A stretch of 64,000 nucleotides of DNA, from contig NZ_DALZQO010000015.1 in the NCBI RefSeq assembly GCF_032017025.1, positions 1 to 64,000 of the forward strand. The letters are read 5' to 3'. The DNA comes from Hydrogenoanaerobacterium sp032017025. GTDB taxonomy: Bacteria; Bacillota; Clostridia; Oscillospirales; Ruminococcaceae. The notes under the pieces were generated by a model, which had not been told where the DNA came from, did no database searches, and worked only from the letters and a program-made list of their open reading frames with translations. Position 1 is the first letter of the stretch. Each line of letters starts with the position of its first letter. The translations under genes were made by a program, and so were the position numbers. Positions 51,267 to 60,000 of the stretch are shown in pieces.

Positions 51267-52004
51267 ATGATGGCGAAGATTATTATGATTACCTCTGGGA
51301 AAGGCGGCGTGGGCAAGTCCTCCGTCTGCTCTAGCTTAGGGTATCATTTGGCAAGGCTGGGTAAAAAGGTACTGATATTGGAAATGGACAGCGGCTTGCG
51401 CTGCCTCGATATTATGCTTGGCGTAAATGAAACCACCGTACACGATATTTCTGACGTGCTGTGCGGTAGGTGTGAGCCAATCAAGGCGATTTACGAGTCG
51501 CCCATTACACCAAACCTCGCCATGATGCCTGCGACTCTGCGCCCCGATTCGCCCTATTCGTCCGAGCTTTTTTATAAGCTTTGCAAGGGGCTATCGCATT
51601 ACTACGACTATCTTTTGATTGAGACGCCAGCGGGCTTTGGCAGAATGCTTACCGATATTGCAAAGGTATCCGATTTGGCACTGCTGGTTGTTACACCCGA
51701 CCCTATCTCGATGCGCGACGCAAAAATATTGTCCGATTATCTCGCTGACCGCGGGCTGAAAAAACAAAGGATCATTATCAACAAGGTGAAAACAAACCGT
51801 GGAAAACTGGAGGTTTTGCCCGACCTTGATGTGATTATTGACACGGTGCTTGAACCGCTGATAGGCGTAATACCTTACGAGCCCGAAATGGTGCGGGCGC
51901 TGTCGCAGGGGCGCATGCTGCCGGTTCGGTTTTTGGCGGGCAGGGCACTGCAAAACATTGCGCGCCGCATTACCGGCGAATTTGTTGAGCTGGCAGTGTT
52001 TTAA
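51267..52004 (+). CDS. MinD-like ParA/MinD-family ATPase
   Basis: ATPase of 245 residues. The deviant Walker A motif SGKGGVGKSS lies at residues 10-19; LEMDSGLRCLDIMLGVNET corresponds to the MinD stretch with DIGLRNLD, and LLIETPAGFG is the third motif. The C-terminal helix (RALQNIARRITGEFVELAVF) is amphipathic and could bind membrane. In most Clostridia, minC, minD and minE lie between mreD/pbp2 and mgsA. Here only this gene is present, so it is either a MinD acting alone or a repurposed relative. Glu replaces the usual Asp in LEMDSG and LLIETPAG. The start is ATG at 51267 or 51270. Confidence 0.82.
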   Translation: MMAKIIMITSGKGGVGKSSVCSSLGYHLARLGKKVLILEMDSGLRCLDIMLGVNETTVHDISDVLCGRCEPIKAIYESPITPNLAMMPATLRPDSPYSSELFYKLCKGLSHYYDYLLIETPAGFGRMLTDIAKVSDLALLVVTPDPISMRDAKILSDYLADRGLKKQRIIINKVKTNRGKLEVLPDLDVIIDTVLEPLIGVIPYEPEMVRALSQGRMLPVRFLAGRALQNIARRITGEFVELAVF

Positions 52005-52059
52005 CGGTGGGTAATAACTTTAATTTGATTACATAGAAACACAATTGGAGGGAAAACTT

Positions 52060-52479
52060 GTGAATATAGCAGTTACAGCACACGACTCTAAAAAAGAACT
52101 TATGGTACAGTTTTGCATCGCTTATTGCGGAGTCCTCAGCCGCCACACCATGTGCGGCACCGGCACTACCGCAAAGATGGTGTCTGAAGCGACCGGACTT
52201 GAAATAGTGGGTTTTTTAAGTGGCAGACAGGGCGGCGACCAGCAGGTTGCATCGCGCATTGCCTGCAATGAAATTGACCTTTTGCTGTTCTTCCGCGATC
52301 CGCTTACCGTAAAGCCCAATGATATTGACGAGGCACAGCTGCTTCGCCTTTGTGATGTGCACAACATTCCGGTTGCAACTAACATTGCTACCGCCGAAGC
52401 GCTCATCCATGCACTGGAGCGCGGCGACCTCGATTGGAGAAATATCGTCAACCCAAAAACCACCGGCAATATCCGCTAG
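52060..52479 (+). CDS. mgsA: Methylglyoxal synthase
   Basis: Converts dihydroxyacetone phosphate to methylglyoxal and phosphate, a bypass that frees phosphate when sugar phosphates build up. 139 residues; HTMCGTGTTAKMV binds phosphate, SGRQGGDQQVASRI carries the catalytic aspartate, and LLLFFRDPLTVKPND follows. The start is GTG at 52060, seven bases after GGAGGG; a TTG at 52045 is part of that ribosome site. The gene follows the MinD-like gene by 55 bases, the normal clostridial place after the min genes. Confidence 0.95.
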   Translation: MNIAVTAHDSKKELMVQFCIAYCGVLSRHTMCGTGTTAKMVSEATGLEIVGFLSGRQGGDQQVASRIACNEIDLLLFFRDPLTVKPNDIDEAQLLRLCDVHNIPVATNIATAEALIHALERGDLDWRNIVNPKTTGNIR

Positions 52480-52507
52480 GTAGCGGAGCGCCGACTCAAA
52501 CTTACTG

Positions 52508-52536
52508 TTTACTTTTTGAGCGAAAAGTTGTACAAT
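52508..52536 (+). promoter_or_regulatory. Promoter candidate for hisS-aspS
   Basis: TTTACT (52508-52513), a 17-nt spacer and TACAAT (52531-52536), about 30 bases before the T-box begins. Confidence 0.5.
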
Positions 52537-52569
52537 AGATGTGAAAAAAGCGTTTGTACCGGGAAAAGT

Positions 52570-52802
52570 AGCACCCGCACCCTACAGAGAGAGCGCGCCG
52601 CGGCTGAAAGCGCGTTTGTGTTATGCGAGCAGCGAACAGACCCCCGGGAGTTGACAGGGCGAAGGCAAATGATGCTGTGTAGTCCTTGTCCGTAAGCCTT
52701 GCGTTAAAAGGTTCTCGAGTGGGGCGCATCTGCGCCCAATCAGGGTGGCACCGCGGGTTATTATACTCCGTCCCTTTTTGCAGGGATAGGAGTATTTTTT
52801 TT
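52570..52802 (+). promoter_or_regulatory. T-box riboswitch of hisS-aspS (aspartate specifier likely)
   Basis: The leader has the T-box sequence AGGGTGGCACCGCG (52742-52755). It is followed by a terminator of ATACTCC-g-TCCCT paired with AGGGA-t-AGGAGTAT and eight T (to 52802). Upstream lie the kink-turn-like AGAGAGCG, CTGAAAGCGCG and the specifier area GCGAACAGACCCCCGGGAG. By comparison with known T-boxes (GAA, then the codon, then GAG) the specifier is GAC at 52639-52641, meaning tRNA-Asp is sensed. Uncharged tRNA pairing with the T-box would allow read-through into both genes. The T-box call is firm; the specifier is by eye. Confidence 0.93.
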
Positions 52803-52872
52803 GCAGGCAACTCCTGTGAAATGTCTCGGTTATCGGCAAATAAAATAATTTAAGATAAAGGGAGAGAACAAA

Positions 52873-54189
52873 ATGGCATTGTTGACACAAGCGCCCAAGG
52901 GCACACAGGATGTTTTGCCGCAGGAAAGCTACAAATGGCAGTATGTTGAGCAGCTTACCATGGAGATTGCAAAGCTGTATGGCTTTCAGGAAATGAGAGT
53001 TCCCACCTTTGAGCATACCGAGCTGTTCAACCGCTCGGTGGGTGATACCACCGATGTGGTGCAAAAAGAGATGTACACCTTTTTGGATAAGGGCAACCGC
53101 TCGATCACCCTGCGCCCTGAAGGCACGGCGGGCATGGCGCGCGCCGCCATTCAAAATGGTTTGCTCAATGGTGCACTACCCGTAAAGGTGAGCTACAATG
53201 TGTCCTGCTTTCGCTACGAAAAGCCACAGGCGGGCAGGCTACGCGAGTTCCACCAGTTTGGTGCCGAGGTATATGGCTCCGATTCGCCCGCATGTGACGC
53301 GGAAGTCATCGCCATGGTGCACGAAATTTTTGAAACACTCGGCGTAAAAGATTTGGTCTTAGAGCTTAACTCCATCGGTTGCCCCACCTGCCGTGCCGAA
53401 TACCACAAGGCACTGATTGCTTACTTTGAGGCGCATGCAGACAAGCTTTGTACTACTTGCAACGAACGCCTTGAGAAAAACCCCATGCGCATTCTGGACT
53501 GCAAAAACCCCGACTGCGCTGAAATTGCAAAGGATGCGCCCAAGGTGTTGGACTATATCTGCGAGGACTGCAAAACCCATTTTGAGGGGCTGAAAAAACG
53601 CCTCGATGCGCTGAATATTCCATATGTGGTGAACCCCACCATTGTGCGTGGGCTGGATTACTACACCAAGACGGTGTTTGAGTTTGTCACAAACAGCATC
53701 GGTGCGCAGGGTACGGTATGCGGCGGCGGACGTTACGACGGCATGATCGAGCAGCTTGGCGGGCCAAAGCTCGCGGGCATAGGCTTTGCAATGGGGCTCG
53801 AGCGTCTCATCAAGGTAATGGAGGTGAGCGGTGCGGAGTTCCCGCAGAGGGTTCCGTGCACCATCTACATTGGCAGCATCGGCGAGGATGCATCGGTCAA
53901 GGCTTTTGCACTGGTGAACGCACTGCGCGAAGAGGGCTTCTATGCCGAGTGCGATACCGTGGGTAGAAGTGTTAAGGCACAGATGAAATATGCCGACAAG
54001 CTCGGGTGCCAGTTCAGCTGTATTCTTGGTGACAACGAACTTGCGGCGGGCAAGGCTACCGTAAAAAATATGCAGACAGGCGAAACCAAAGAGGTTGAGT
54101 TTGATGATTTGGTGGATTTTATCTATGATGAGCAGGTGGCTGTTCTTACCAGCGGGATAGAAAACGCCGATATGAAGGAGGAAAACTGA
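52873..54189 (+). CDS. hisS: Histidyl-tRNA synthetase
   Basis: Class II synthetase of 438 residues. Motif 1 region GFQEMRVPTFEHTELFNRSV, motif 2 SYNVSCFRYEKPQAGRLREF, the histidine-binding VRGLDYYTKTVFEF and motif 3 GIGFAMGLERL are present, with an anticodon-binding C-terminal domain. AAAGGGAG precedes the ATG. Two zinc-like cysteine pairs (LCTTCNERL and YICEDCKTHF) lie in the insertion domain, a form seen in clostridial HisRS. It is co-transcribed with aspS behind the T-box. Confidence 0.96.
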   Translation: MALLTQAPKGTQDVLPQESYKWQYVEQLTMEIAKLYGFQEMRVPTFEHTELFNRSVGDTTDVVQKEMYTFLDKGNRSITLRPEGTAGMARAAIQNGLLNGALPVKVSYNVSCFRYEKPQAGRLREFHQFGAEVYGSDSPACDAEVIAMVHEIFETLGVKDLVLELNSIGCPTCRAEYHKALIAYFEAHADKLCTTCNERLEKNPMRILDCKNPDCAEIAKDAPKVLDYICEDCKTHFEGLKKRLDALNIPYVVNPTIVRGLDYYTKTVFEFVTNSIGAQGTVCGGGRYDGMIEQLGGPKLAGIGFAMGLERLIKVMEVSGAEFPQRVPCTIYIGSIGEDASVKAFALVNALREEGFYAECDTVGRSVKAQMKYADKLGCQFSCILGDNELAAGKATVKNMQTGETKEVEFDDLVDFIYDEQVAVLTSGIENADMKEEN

Positions 54190-54190
54190 T

Positions 54191-55987
54191 ATGGCTGAAA
54201 CAATGAACGGTTTAAAGCGTACCAACTATTGTACAGAGCTTACCATTGATAATATAGGCAAAGAGGTTGTAGTTGCGGGCTGGGTACAAAAAATCCGCAA
54301 CCTTGGCAACCTGATTTTTGTAGACCTGCGCGACCGCAGCGGAATTTTGCAGCTTGCTTTTGACGATGCGACTGCGCGTGAGGTGTTTGGCAAGGCCGAA
54401 ACTCTGCGCGGCGAGTACGTTATTATGGCAAAAGGCGTTGTGCGCAAGCGCGAGGCTGTCAACAACGACATCAAAACGGGGCAGATTGAAATTTTTGTAG
54501 CCGAGCTGCGCATTTTAGGTAAGGCACAAACCCCTCCGTTCGAAATTACCGACACCACCAATGTAAAAGAGGAACTGCGTCTGAAATACCGCTACCTCGA
54601 CCTGCGCCGCAGCGAAATGCAGCACGCAATCCAAATGCGCCACAAAATTGTAAAGGTTGCACGGGACTATTACGACGAACACGATTTTCTTGAGATTGAG
54701 ACCCCCATCCTCATCAAATCTACACCCGAGGGTGCACGTGATTATCTCGTACCTTCCCGCGTGCACGAGGGCAAATTTTATGCGCTGCCTCAGTCACCCC
54801 AGCTTTACAAGCAGCTGCTCATGCTCTCTGGCTTTGACCGTTACCTGCAAATTGCGCGCTGCTTCCGCGATGAAGACCTGCGTGCAGACCGTCAGCCCGA
54901 ATTTACCCAGATCGACCTTGAAATGTCGTTTGCAGATGAAGAAGATATCATGAGCACCAACGAAGGCTTTATGAAGCGCGTGATGCAGGAAGTGCTCGGC
55001 GTTGAGATTGAAACACCTTTTCGCAGAATTCCTTATTCCGAGGCAATGAACCGCTACGGCTCCGACAAGCCCGATACCCGCTTCGGTTTAGAGCTGGTTG
55101 ATCTTTCCGACGTTTTGGCTAAAACTGAGTTTAAAGTGTTTTCCGGTGCTATTTCGGGCGGAGGCAGTGTCCGTGCCATCAATGTTAAGGACGGCGCGCA
55201 TCAGTTATCCCGCAAAGAGATTGATAAGCTGACCGACTTTGTAAAAACCTACAAGGCAAAAGGCTTGGCTTACACCCGTCTTACCGAAGATGGCGAGACT
55301 TCCAGCTTTGAAAAATTCCTCACTGAGGGCGAAAAGAGTGCTATTCGCGAAAAGTTGGGTGCAGAAAAAGGCGACGTTCTGCTGGTAGTGGCAGATTCCA
55401 ACAACAATGTGGTGTACGATTCGCTGGGTGCACTGCGCTGCGAGCTTGCGGACAGGCTGGGCCTGATTCAAAAAGGTACCTTTGACCTGCTGTGGGTAAC
55501 CGACTTTCCGCTGTTTGAGTACAGCGAAGAAGAGAACCGCTACATGGCAAAGCATCATCCGTTCACCATGCCCAAGGTGGAGGACGTCGATATGGTTGAG
55601 AAAGACCCGGCTCACTGCCTCGCCAGAGCATACGACATGGTGATGAATGGCTGTGAGATTGGCGGCGGCTCGGTTCGCATCAACGACCCCGAGTTGCAGG
55701 AGCGTATGTTTAAAGCACTGGGCTTTACGATGGAGGACGCAAAGGAGAAGTTCGGCTTCCTCATCGACGCGTACAAATACGGTGCGCCGCCGCACAGCGG
55801 TATGGCATTCGGTTTGGACAGACTCGTGATGCTGATGCTTGAAAAAGACAGCATCCGCGATGTGATTGCGTTCCCCAAGGTGCAAAACGCAAGCGAGCTG
55901 ATGAGCCAATGCCCCAACACTGTGGAAGATAAGAGCCTGCGTGAGCTGCACATCAAAATTGATGTGCAGGCAGAGCCGGAGGCATAG
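54191..55987 (+). CDS. aspS: Aspartyl-tRNA synthetase
   Basis: Bacterial-type AspRS of 598 residues: N-terminal anticodon-binding OB fold (VVAGWVQKIRNLGNLIFVDL), class II core with RYLDLRRSEMQ, and motif 2 CFRDEDLRADRQPEFTQIDL. The GAD insertion domain (about residues 290-420) and motif 3 (GMAFGLDRLVMLM) follow. The ATG starts one base after the hisS stop. The presence of the GAD domain is standard; whether the enzyme also charges tRNA-Asn cannot be read here. Confidence 0.97.
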   Translation: MAETMNGLKRTNYCTELTIDNIGKEVVVAGWVQKIRNLGNLIFVDLRDRSGILQLAFDDATAREVFGKAETLRGEYVIMAKGVVRKREAVNNDIKTGQIEIFVAELRILGKAQTPPFEITDTTNVKEELRLKYRYLDLRRSEMQHAIQMRHKIVKVARDYYDEHDFLEIETPILIKSTPEGARDYLVPSRVHEGKFYALPQSPQLYKQLLMLSGFDRYLQIARCFRDEDLRADRQPEFTQIDLEMSFADEEDIMSTNEGFMKRVMQEVLGVEIETPFRRIPYSEAMNRYGSDKPDTRFGLELVDLSDVLAKTEFKVFSGAISGGGSVRAINVKDGAHQLSRKEIDKLTDFVKTYKAKGLAYTRLTEDGETSSFEKFLTEGEKSAIREKLGAEKGDVLLVVADSNNNVVYDSLGALRCELADRLGLIQKGTFDLLWVTDFPLFEYSEEENRYMAKHHPFTMPKVEDVDMVEKDPAHCLARAYDMVMNGCEIGGGSVRINDPELQERMFKALGFTMEDAKEKFGFLIDAYKYGAPPHSGMAFGLDRLVMLMLEKDSIRDVIAFPKVQNASELMSQCPNTVEDKSLRELHIKIDVQAEPEA

Positions 55988-56019
55988 GCTGCAGCTTCTG
56001 ACACAATATAATTCGAATA

Positions 56020-56065
56020 AAAAGCGATGTAGAGTACAAAATGTACTTTGCATCGCTTTTGTAAT
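56020..56065 (+). terminator. Terminator of hisS-aspS
   Basis: AAAAGCGATG pairs with CATCGCTTTT; inside it AGTACA/TGTACT forms a second helix. A TTTTG tract follows. Confidence 0.8.
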
Positions 56066-56188
56066 TTACAGATAGAGAAAAGATTATAAACTTGTTTCAA
56101 CGGGAAGCCGCAAACTTGCATGGATGTAAAAATAATGATAAAATCAAGCTGGCGGTGACGATACCGTATCTGGTGGGAGGCGAGATGT

Positions 56189-56938
56189 TTGAATACCCAG
56201 TACATAGAAAGTATGAGCATAAGGGATTTATCAAGTGATGACTCCTATATTTCAGATTTGCCGGTAGTAAAAAACTTAATCAAGATACGAAAATTAAATT
56301 TTAATAAAAGGGTTACCTTTTTTGTAGGCGAAAACGGCACCGGAAAATCTACGCTTTTAGAGGCAATTGCTGTTAAATATGGGTTTAATGCGGAAGGCGG
56401 AACGATTAACTTTTCTTTTTCATCCAATGCTACACACTCGTCATTAAGCGATTATTTATTTTTGACCAAAGCGGCAAAGCGCCCCAGAGATGGCTTTTTT
56501 CTACGTGCTGAAAGCTTTTACAATGTAGCAAGCTATATTGACGAATTGGATAAGCAGAAGGCGGCGTCCTCCCCGATTATAAGAAGCTACGGAGGAGTAT
56601 CGCTGCATGAGCAGTCACACGGGGAAAGCTTTTTGTCGCTTGTACAGAATCGGTTTGGTGGGAACGGGCTGTACATTTTAGATGAGCCTGAGGCGGCGTT
56701 GTCTCCAAGCAGACAAATGACTCTGCTTGTGCATATTCGCAATTTAGTCAAGAACAATTCGCAGTTTATTATTGCCACCCACTCACCAATACTTCTTTCT
56801 TTCCCTGGTGCAGATATTTTTGAATTGACTGAGGACGATATTAAGCAAACAGAATACCAAAAGACAGAGCACTACATTTTAACAAAACAATTTTTAAATA
56901 AGCCTGAGCAGATGCTAAAATATCTGTTTGAAGATTAA
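56189..56938 (+). CDS. Stand-alone AAA/ABC-type ATPase
   Basis: ATPase of about 249 residues resembling the COG3910 group (SMC/ABC-like). Walker A is GENGTGKST at residues 47-55, the late part has LYILDEPEAALSPSRQ (Walker B with the catalytic Glu) and IATHSPILLSFPGADIF (His switch). The middle RDGFFLRAESFYNVASYIDE is typical of the group. The start is probably TTG at 56189 after GGGAGG; ATG at 56213 is a fallback. It is a single gene between two terminators. It is more AT-rich to the eye than its neighbours, which may reflect transfer. Cellular role unknown. Confidence 0.85.
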   Translation: MNTQYIESMSIRDLSSDDSYISDLPVVKNLIKIRKLNFNKRVTFFVGENGTGKSTLLEAIAVKYGFNAEGGTINFSFSSNATHSSLSDYLFLTKAAKRPRDGFFLRAESFYNVASYIDELDKQKAASSPIIRSYGGVSLHEQSHGESFLSLVQNRFGGNGLYILDEPEAALSPSRQMTLLVHIRNLVKNNSQFIIATHSPILLSFPGADIFELTEDDIKQTEYQKTEHYILTKQFLNKPEQMLKYLFED

Positions 56939-56952
56939 GCTTTAAAATATAA

Positions 56953-56988
56953 AAACGAGGTCATCTGCTAAAGCAGATGACCTCGTTT
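56953..56988. terminator. Bidirectional terminator between ATPase gene and nifJ
   Basis: Stem of 16-17 bp (AAACGAGGTCATCTGCT with its complement) and a tiny loop, A and T runs on both sides. Serves the convergent nifJ as well. Confidence 0.88.
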
Positions 56989-57019
56989 ATCGTATCAGCT
57001 CTATACGCGCTGAATATAA

Positions 57020-60000
57020 TTATTCTACGTCGTAGAGTTTGGAGAGTCTCAGCAGGTGGTTGTACTTTTCAGCGGCAACCTTCTCAGCCTTCTCAAACAG
57101 AACTTCAGCTCTCTCAGGGAATGCACGGGTGAGAGAGGTGTAACGAACTTCGTTCTTGAGGAAGTCTGCATAGCTCGCGGAAGGAGCCTTAGAATCCAGC
57201 TGGAACGGGTTCTTGCCCTGGTCGGCCAGACGTGGGTCAAAGCGGAACATATGCCAGTAACCGGCAGCAACCGCAGCCTTAATCTGAGACTGAGCATTTA
57301 CCAGACCGCCCTTGATGCCGTGGTTGATACAGGGCGAGTAAGCAATGATCAGAGAAGGACCGTTGTAGCTTTCAGCCTCAACAAATGCTTTAATGCACTG
57401 GTTGTAATCAGCGCCCTGAGCAACCTGAGCAACGTAAACATAGCCGTAGCTCATTGCAATTGCAGCAAGGTCTTTCTGTTTTACTTCTTTACCAGCAGCA
57501 GCAAACTGAGCAACAGCACCTGTCGGGGTTGCCTTGGAGGACTGACCGCCTGTATTGGAGTAAACCTCGGTGTTGAACACGAGAATGTTGATGTCTTCAC
57601 CGGAAGCGATGACATGATCCAAACCACCGAAGCCGATATCGAACGCCCAGCCGTCGCCGCCGAAGATCCAGTTGGATTTCTTAGCGAGGAACTCTTTGTT
57701 CTTGAGAATTTCTTTTCCATCCTCACATCCGCATTTTTCAAGAGCTGCGATGAGGTTTTTGGTAGCAACTGCATTGGCAGCGCCATCGTTAACAGAAGAG
57801 AGGTAAGCCTCGCAAGCCGCTTTCACGTCAGCATCTGCTTTCTTGGAGAGAGCAAGAATCTTTGTGATTGCCTGATTGCGCAGCGTAGCCTGAGCCAGGA
57901 ACATACCGTAACCGAACTCTGCGTTGTCCTCGAACAGGGAGTTTGCCCAAGCAGGACCAAAGCCCTTCTTGTTAACGGTGTACGGTGTGGAGGGAGCGGA
58001 ACCACCCCAGATAGAGGAACAGCCGGTAGCGTTTGCAATATACATTCTGTCGCCAAACAGCTGAGTAGCAAGTTTTGCGTAAGGTGTTTCACCGCAGCCG
58101 CCGCAAGCGCCGGAGAACTCGAGCAAGGGCTGTTTAAACTGGCTGCCCTTAACGGTAGTCTCTTTAAACTTCTCAAAAACTTCGGGTTTGTCAGCCAGGG
58201 TGAGGCTGTAAGCAGCACCTTCTTGTTTGTCCAGGTTATCATCCAGTGGGCCCATAACGAGTGCTTTAGCACCCTTCTTGCCCGGGCAAACATTTGCACA
58301 AGAGCCGCAGCCTGTGCAGTCCAGTACAGAAACAGTGATAGCAAATTTATAGCCGGGCATACCAACCATGTCGACGTATTTCTGAGAAGCAGGAGCGTTA
58401 GCAGCCTCTTCCTCAGTCATAACCATCGGGCGAATGACCGCATGCGGACATACATAAGCACAGAAGTTACACTGGATGCAGTTTTCAGGCTGCCATACCG
58501 GGGTATCTACCGCAATGCCGCGTTTTTCGTAAGCTGCAGAGCCCTGAGGGAAGGTACCGTCTTCAGCACCGCTAAATGCAGAAACAGGCAGCTTGTCGCC
58601 GCGCTGTGCGTTTACAGGGATCTGAATGTTGTTGATATAGTCAACCAGATCTTTTCTGGAGCCGGTTGCTACAGGAACTTTATCGCTCTCGTTATCGGGT
58701 GCATTCTTCCAATCCTCAGGAACTTTAATCTCAACCAGTGCGTCAGCGCCCATATCAATTGCAGCATGGTTCATTGCAACAACTTTCTCACCCTTTTTGC
58801 CGTAAGAAGCAGTTGCAGCGTCCTTCATATATTTGATTGCATCATCCAGAGGAATGATGTTAGCAAGTTTAAAGAATGCAGACTGCAGAACGGTATTGAT
58901 TCTGGTGCCGAGGCCCAGCTCTTTACCGGCTTTTACGCCATCCAGTGTGTAGAACTTAATGTTGTGGTTTGCAATGTAACGTTTGTCTTTACCGGGCATT
59001 CTGGCGTTAATTTCGTCCATATCCCAGCCGCAGTTCAGCAGGAATGTGCCGCCGTCCTTCAAATCCTCGATCATGTCGTATTTTCCGACGTAGGAGGGGT
59101 TGTGGCAGGCAACAAAGTTTGCTTTGCTGATATAGTAGGTGGAACGGATAGGGGTATGACCGAATCTCAGGTGAGAAATGGTTACGCCGCCAGACTTTTT
59201 GGAGTCATATGCGAAGTATGCCTGTGCATACATGTCGGTATGATCGCCAATGATCTTGATGGAGTTTTTGTTTGCACCAACGGTACCGTCAGAGCCCAAG
59301 CCCCAGAACTTACAGCTGGTTGTACCGGCCGGTGTGGTATCGGGGTTCTCGGTAATGTCGAGAGACAGGTTGGTTACGTCATCGGTGATGCCGATGGTGA
59401 AGATCTTCTTGCCCTGAGCAGCAGCATTGTTGTAAACAGCAATAATCTGTGCAGGGGTAGTATCTTTCGAGCCCAAGCCGTAACGGCCGCCAAGAACGGG
59501 AACGTTGTGGAACTTGGTATCTTTCAGAGAAGCAACAACGTCGAGGTACAAAGGCTCGCCCAAAGCGCCGGGCTCTTTGGTTCTGTCAAGAACAGAAATC
59601 ACCTTTGCAGTTTCGGGAATTGCAGCAAGCAAATGTGCAGCAGAGAACGGTCTGTACAGACGAACTTTGACCAAACCAACCTTCTTGCCATTTGCATTCA
59701 GGTAATCGATGGTCTCTTCAATGGTGTCACAAACAGAGCCCATAGCAATGATGACGTTGTCAGCATCGGGAGCACCGTAGTAGTTAAACAGGCTGTAGTT
59801 GGTGCCGATTTTAGCATTCACTTTGCCCATGTAATCCTCAACGATTGCGGGAAGAGCATCGTAGAATTTATTGCAGGATTCACGTGCCTGGAAGAAGATA
59901 TCGCCGTTCTGAGCAGTACCGCGCAGTACGGGGTGCTCGGGGTTGAGAGCGTTCTTTCTGAATGCGTCAACAGCATCCATATCGCACATCTCTTTGAGAT

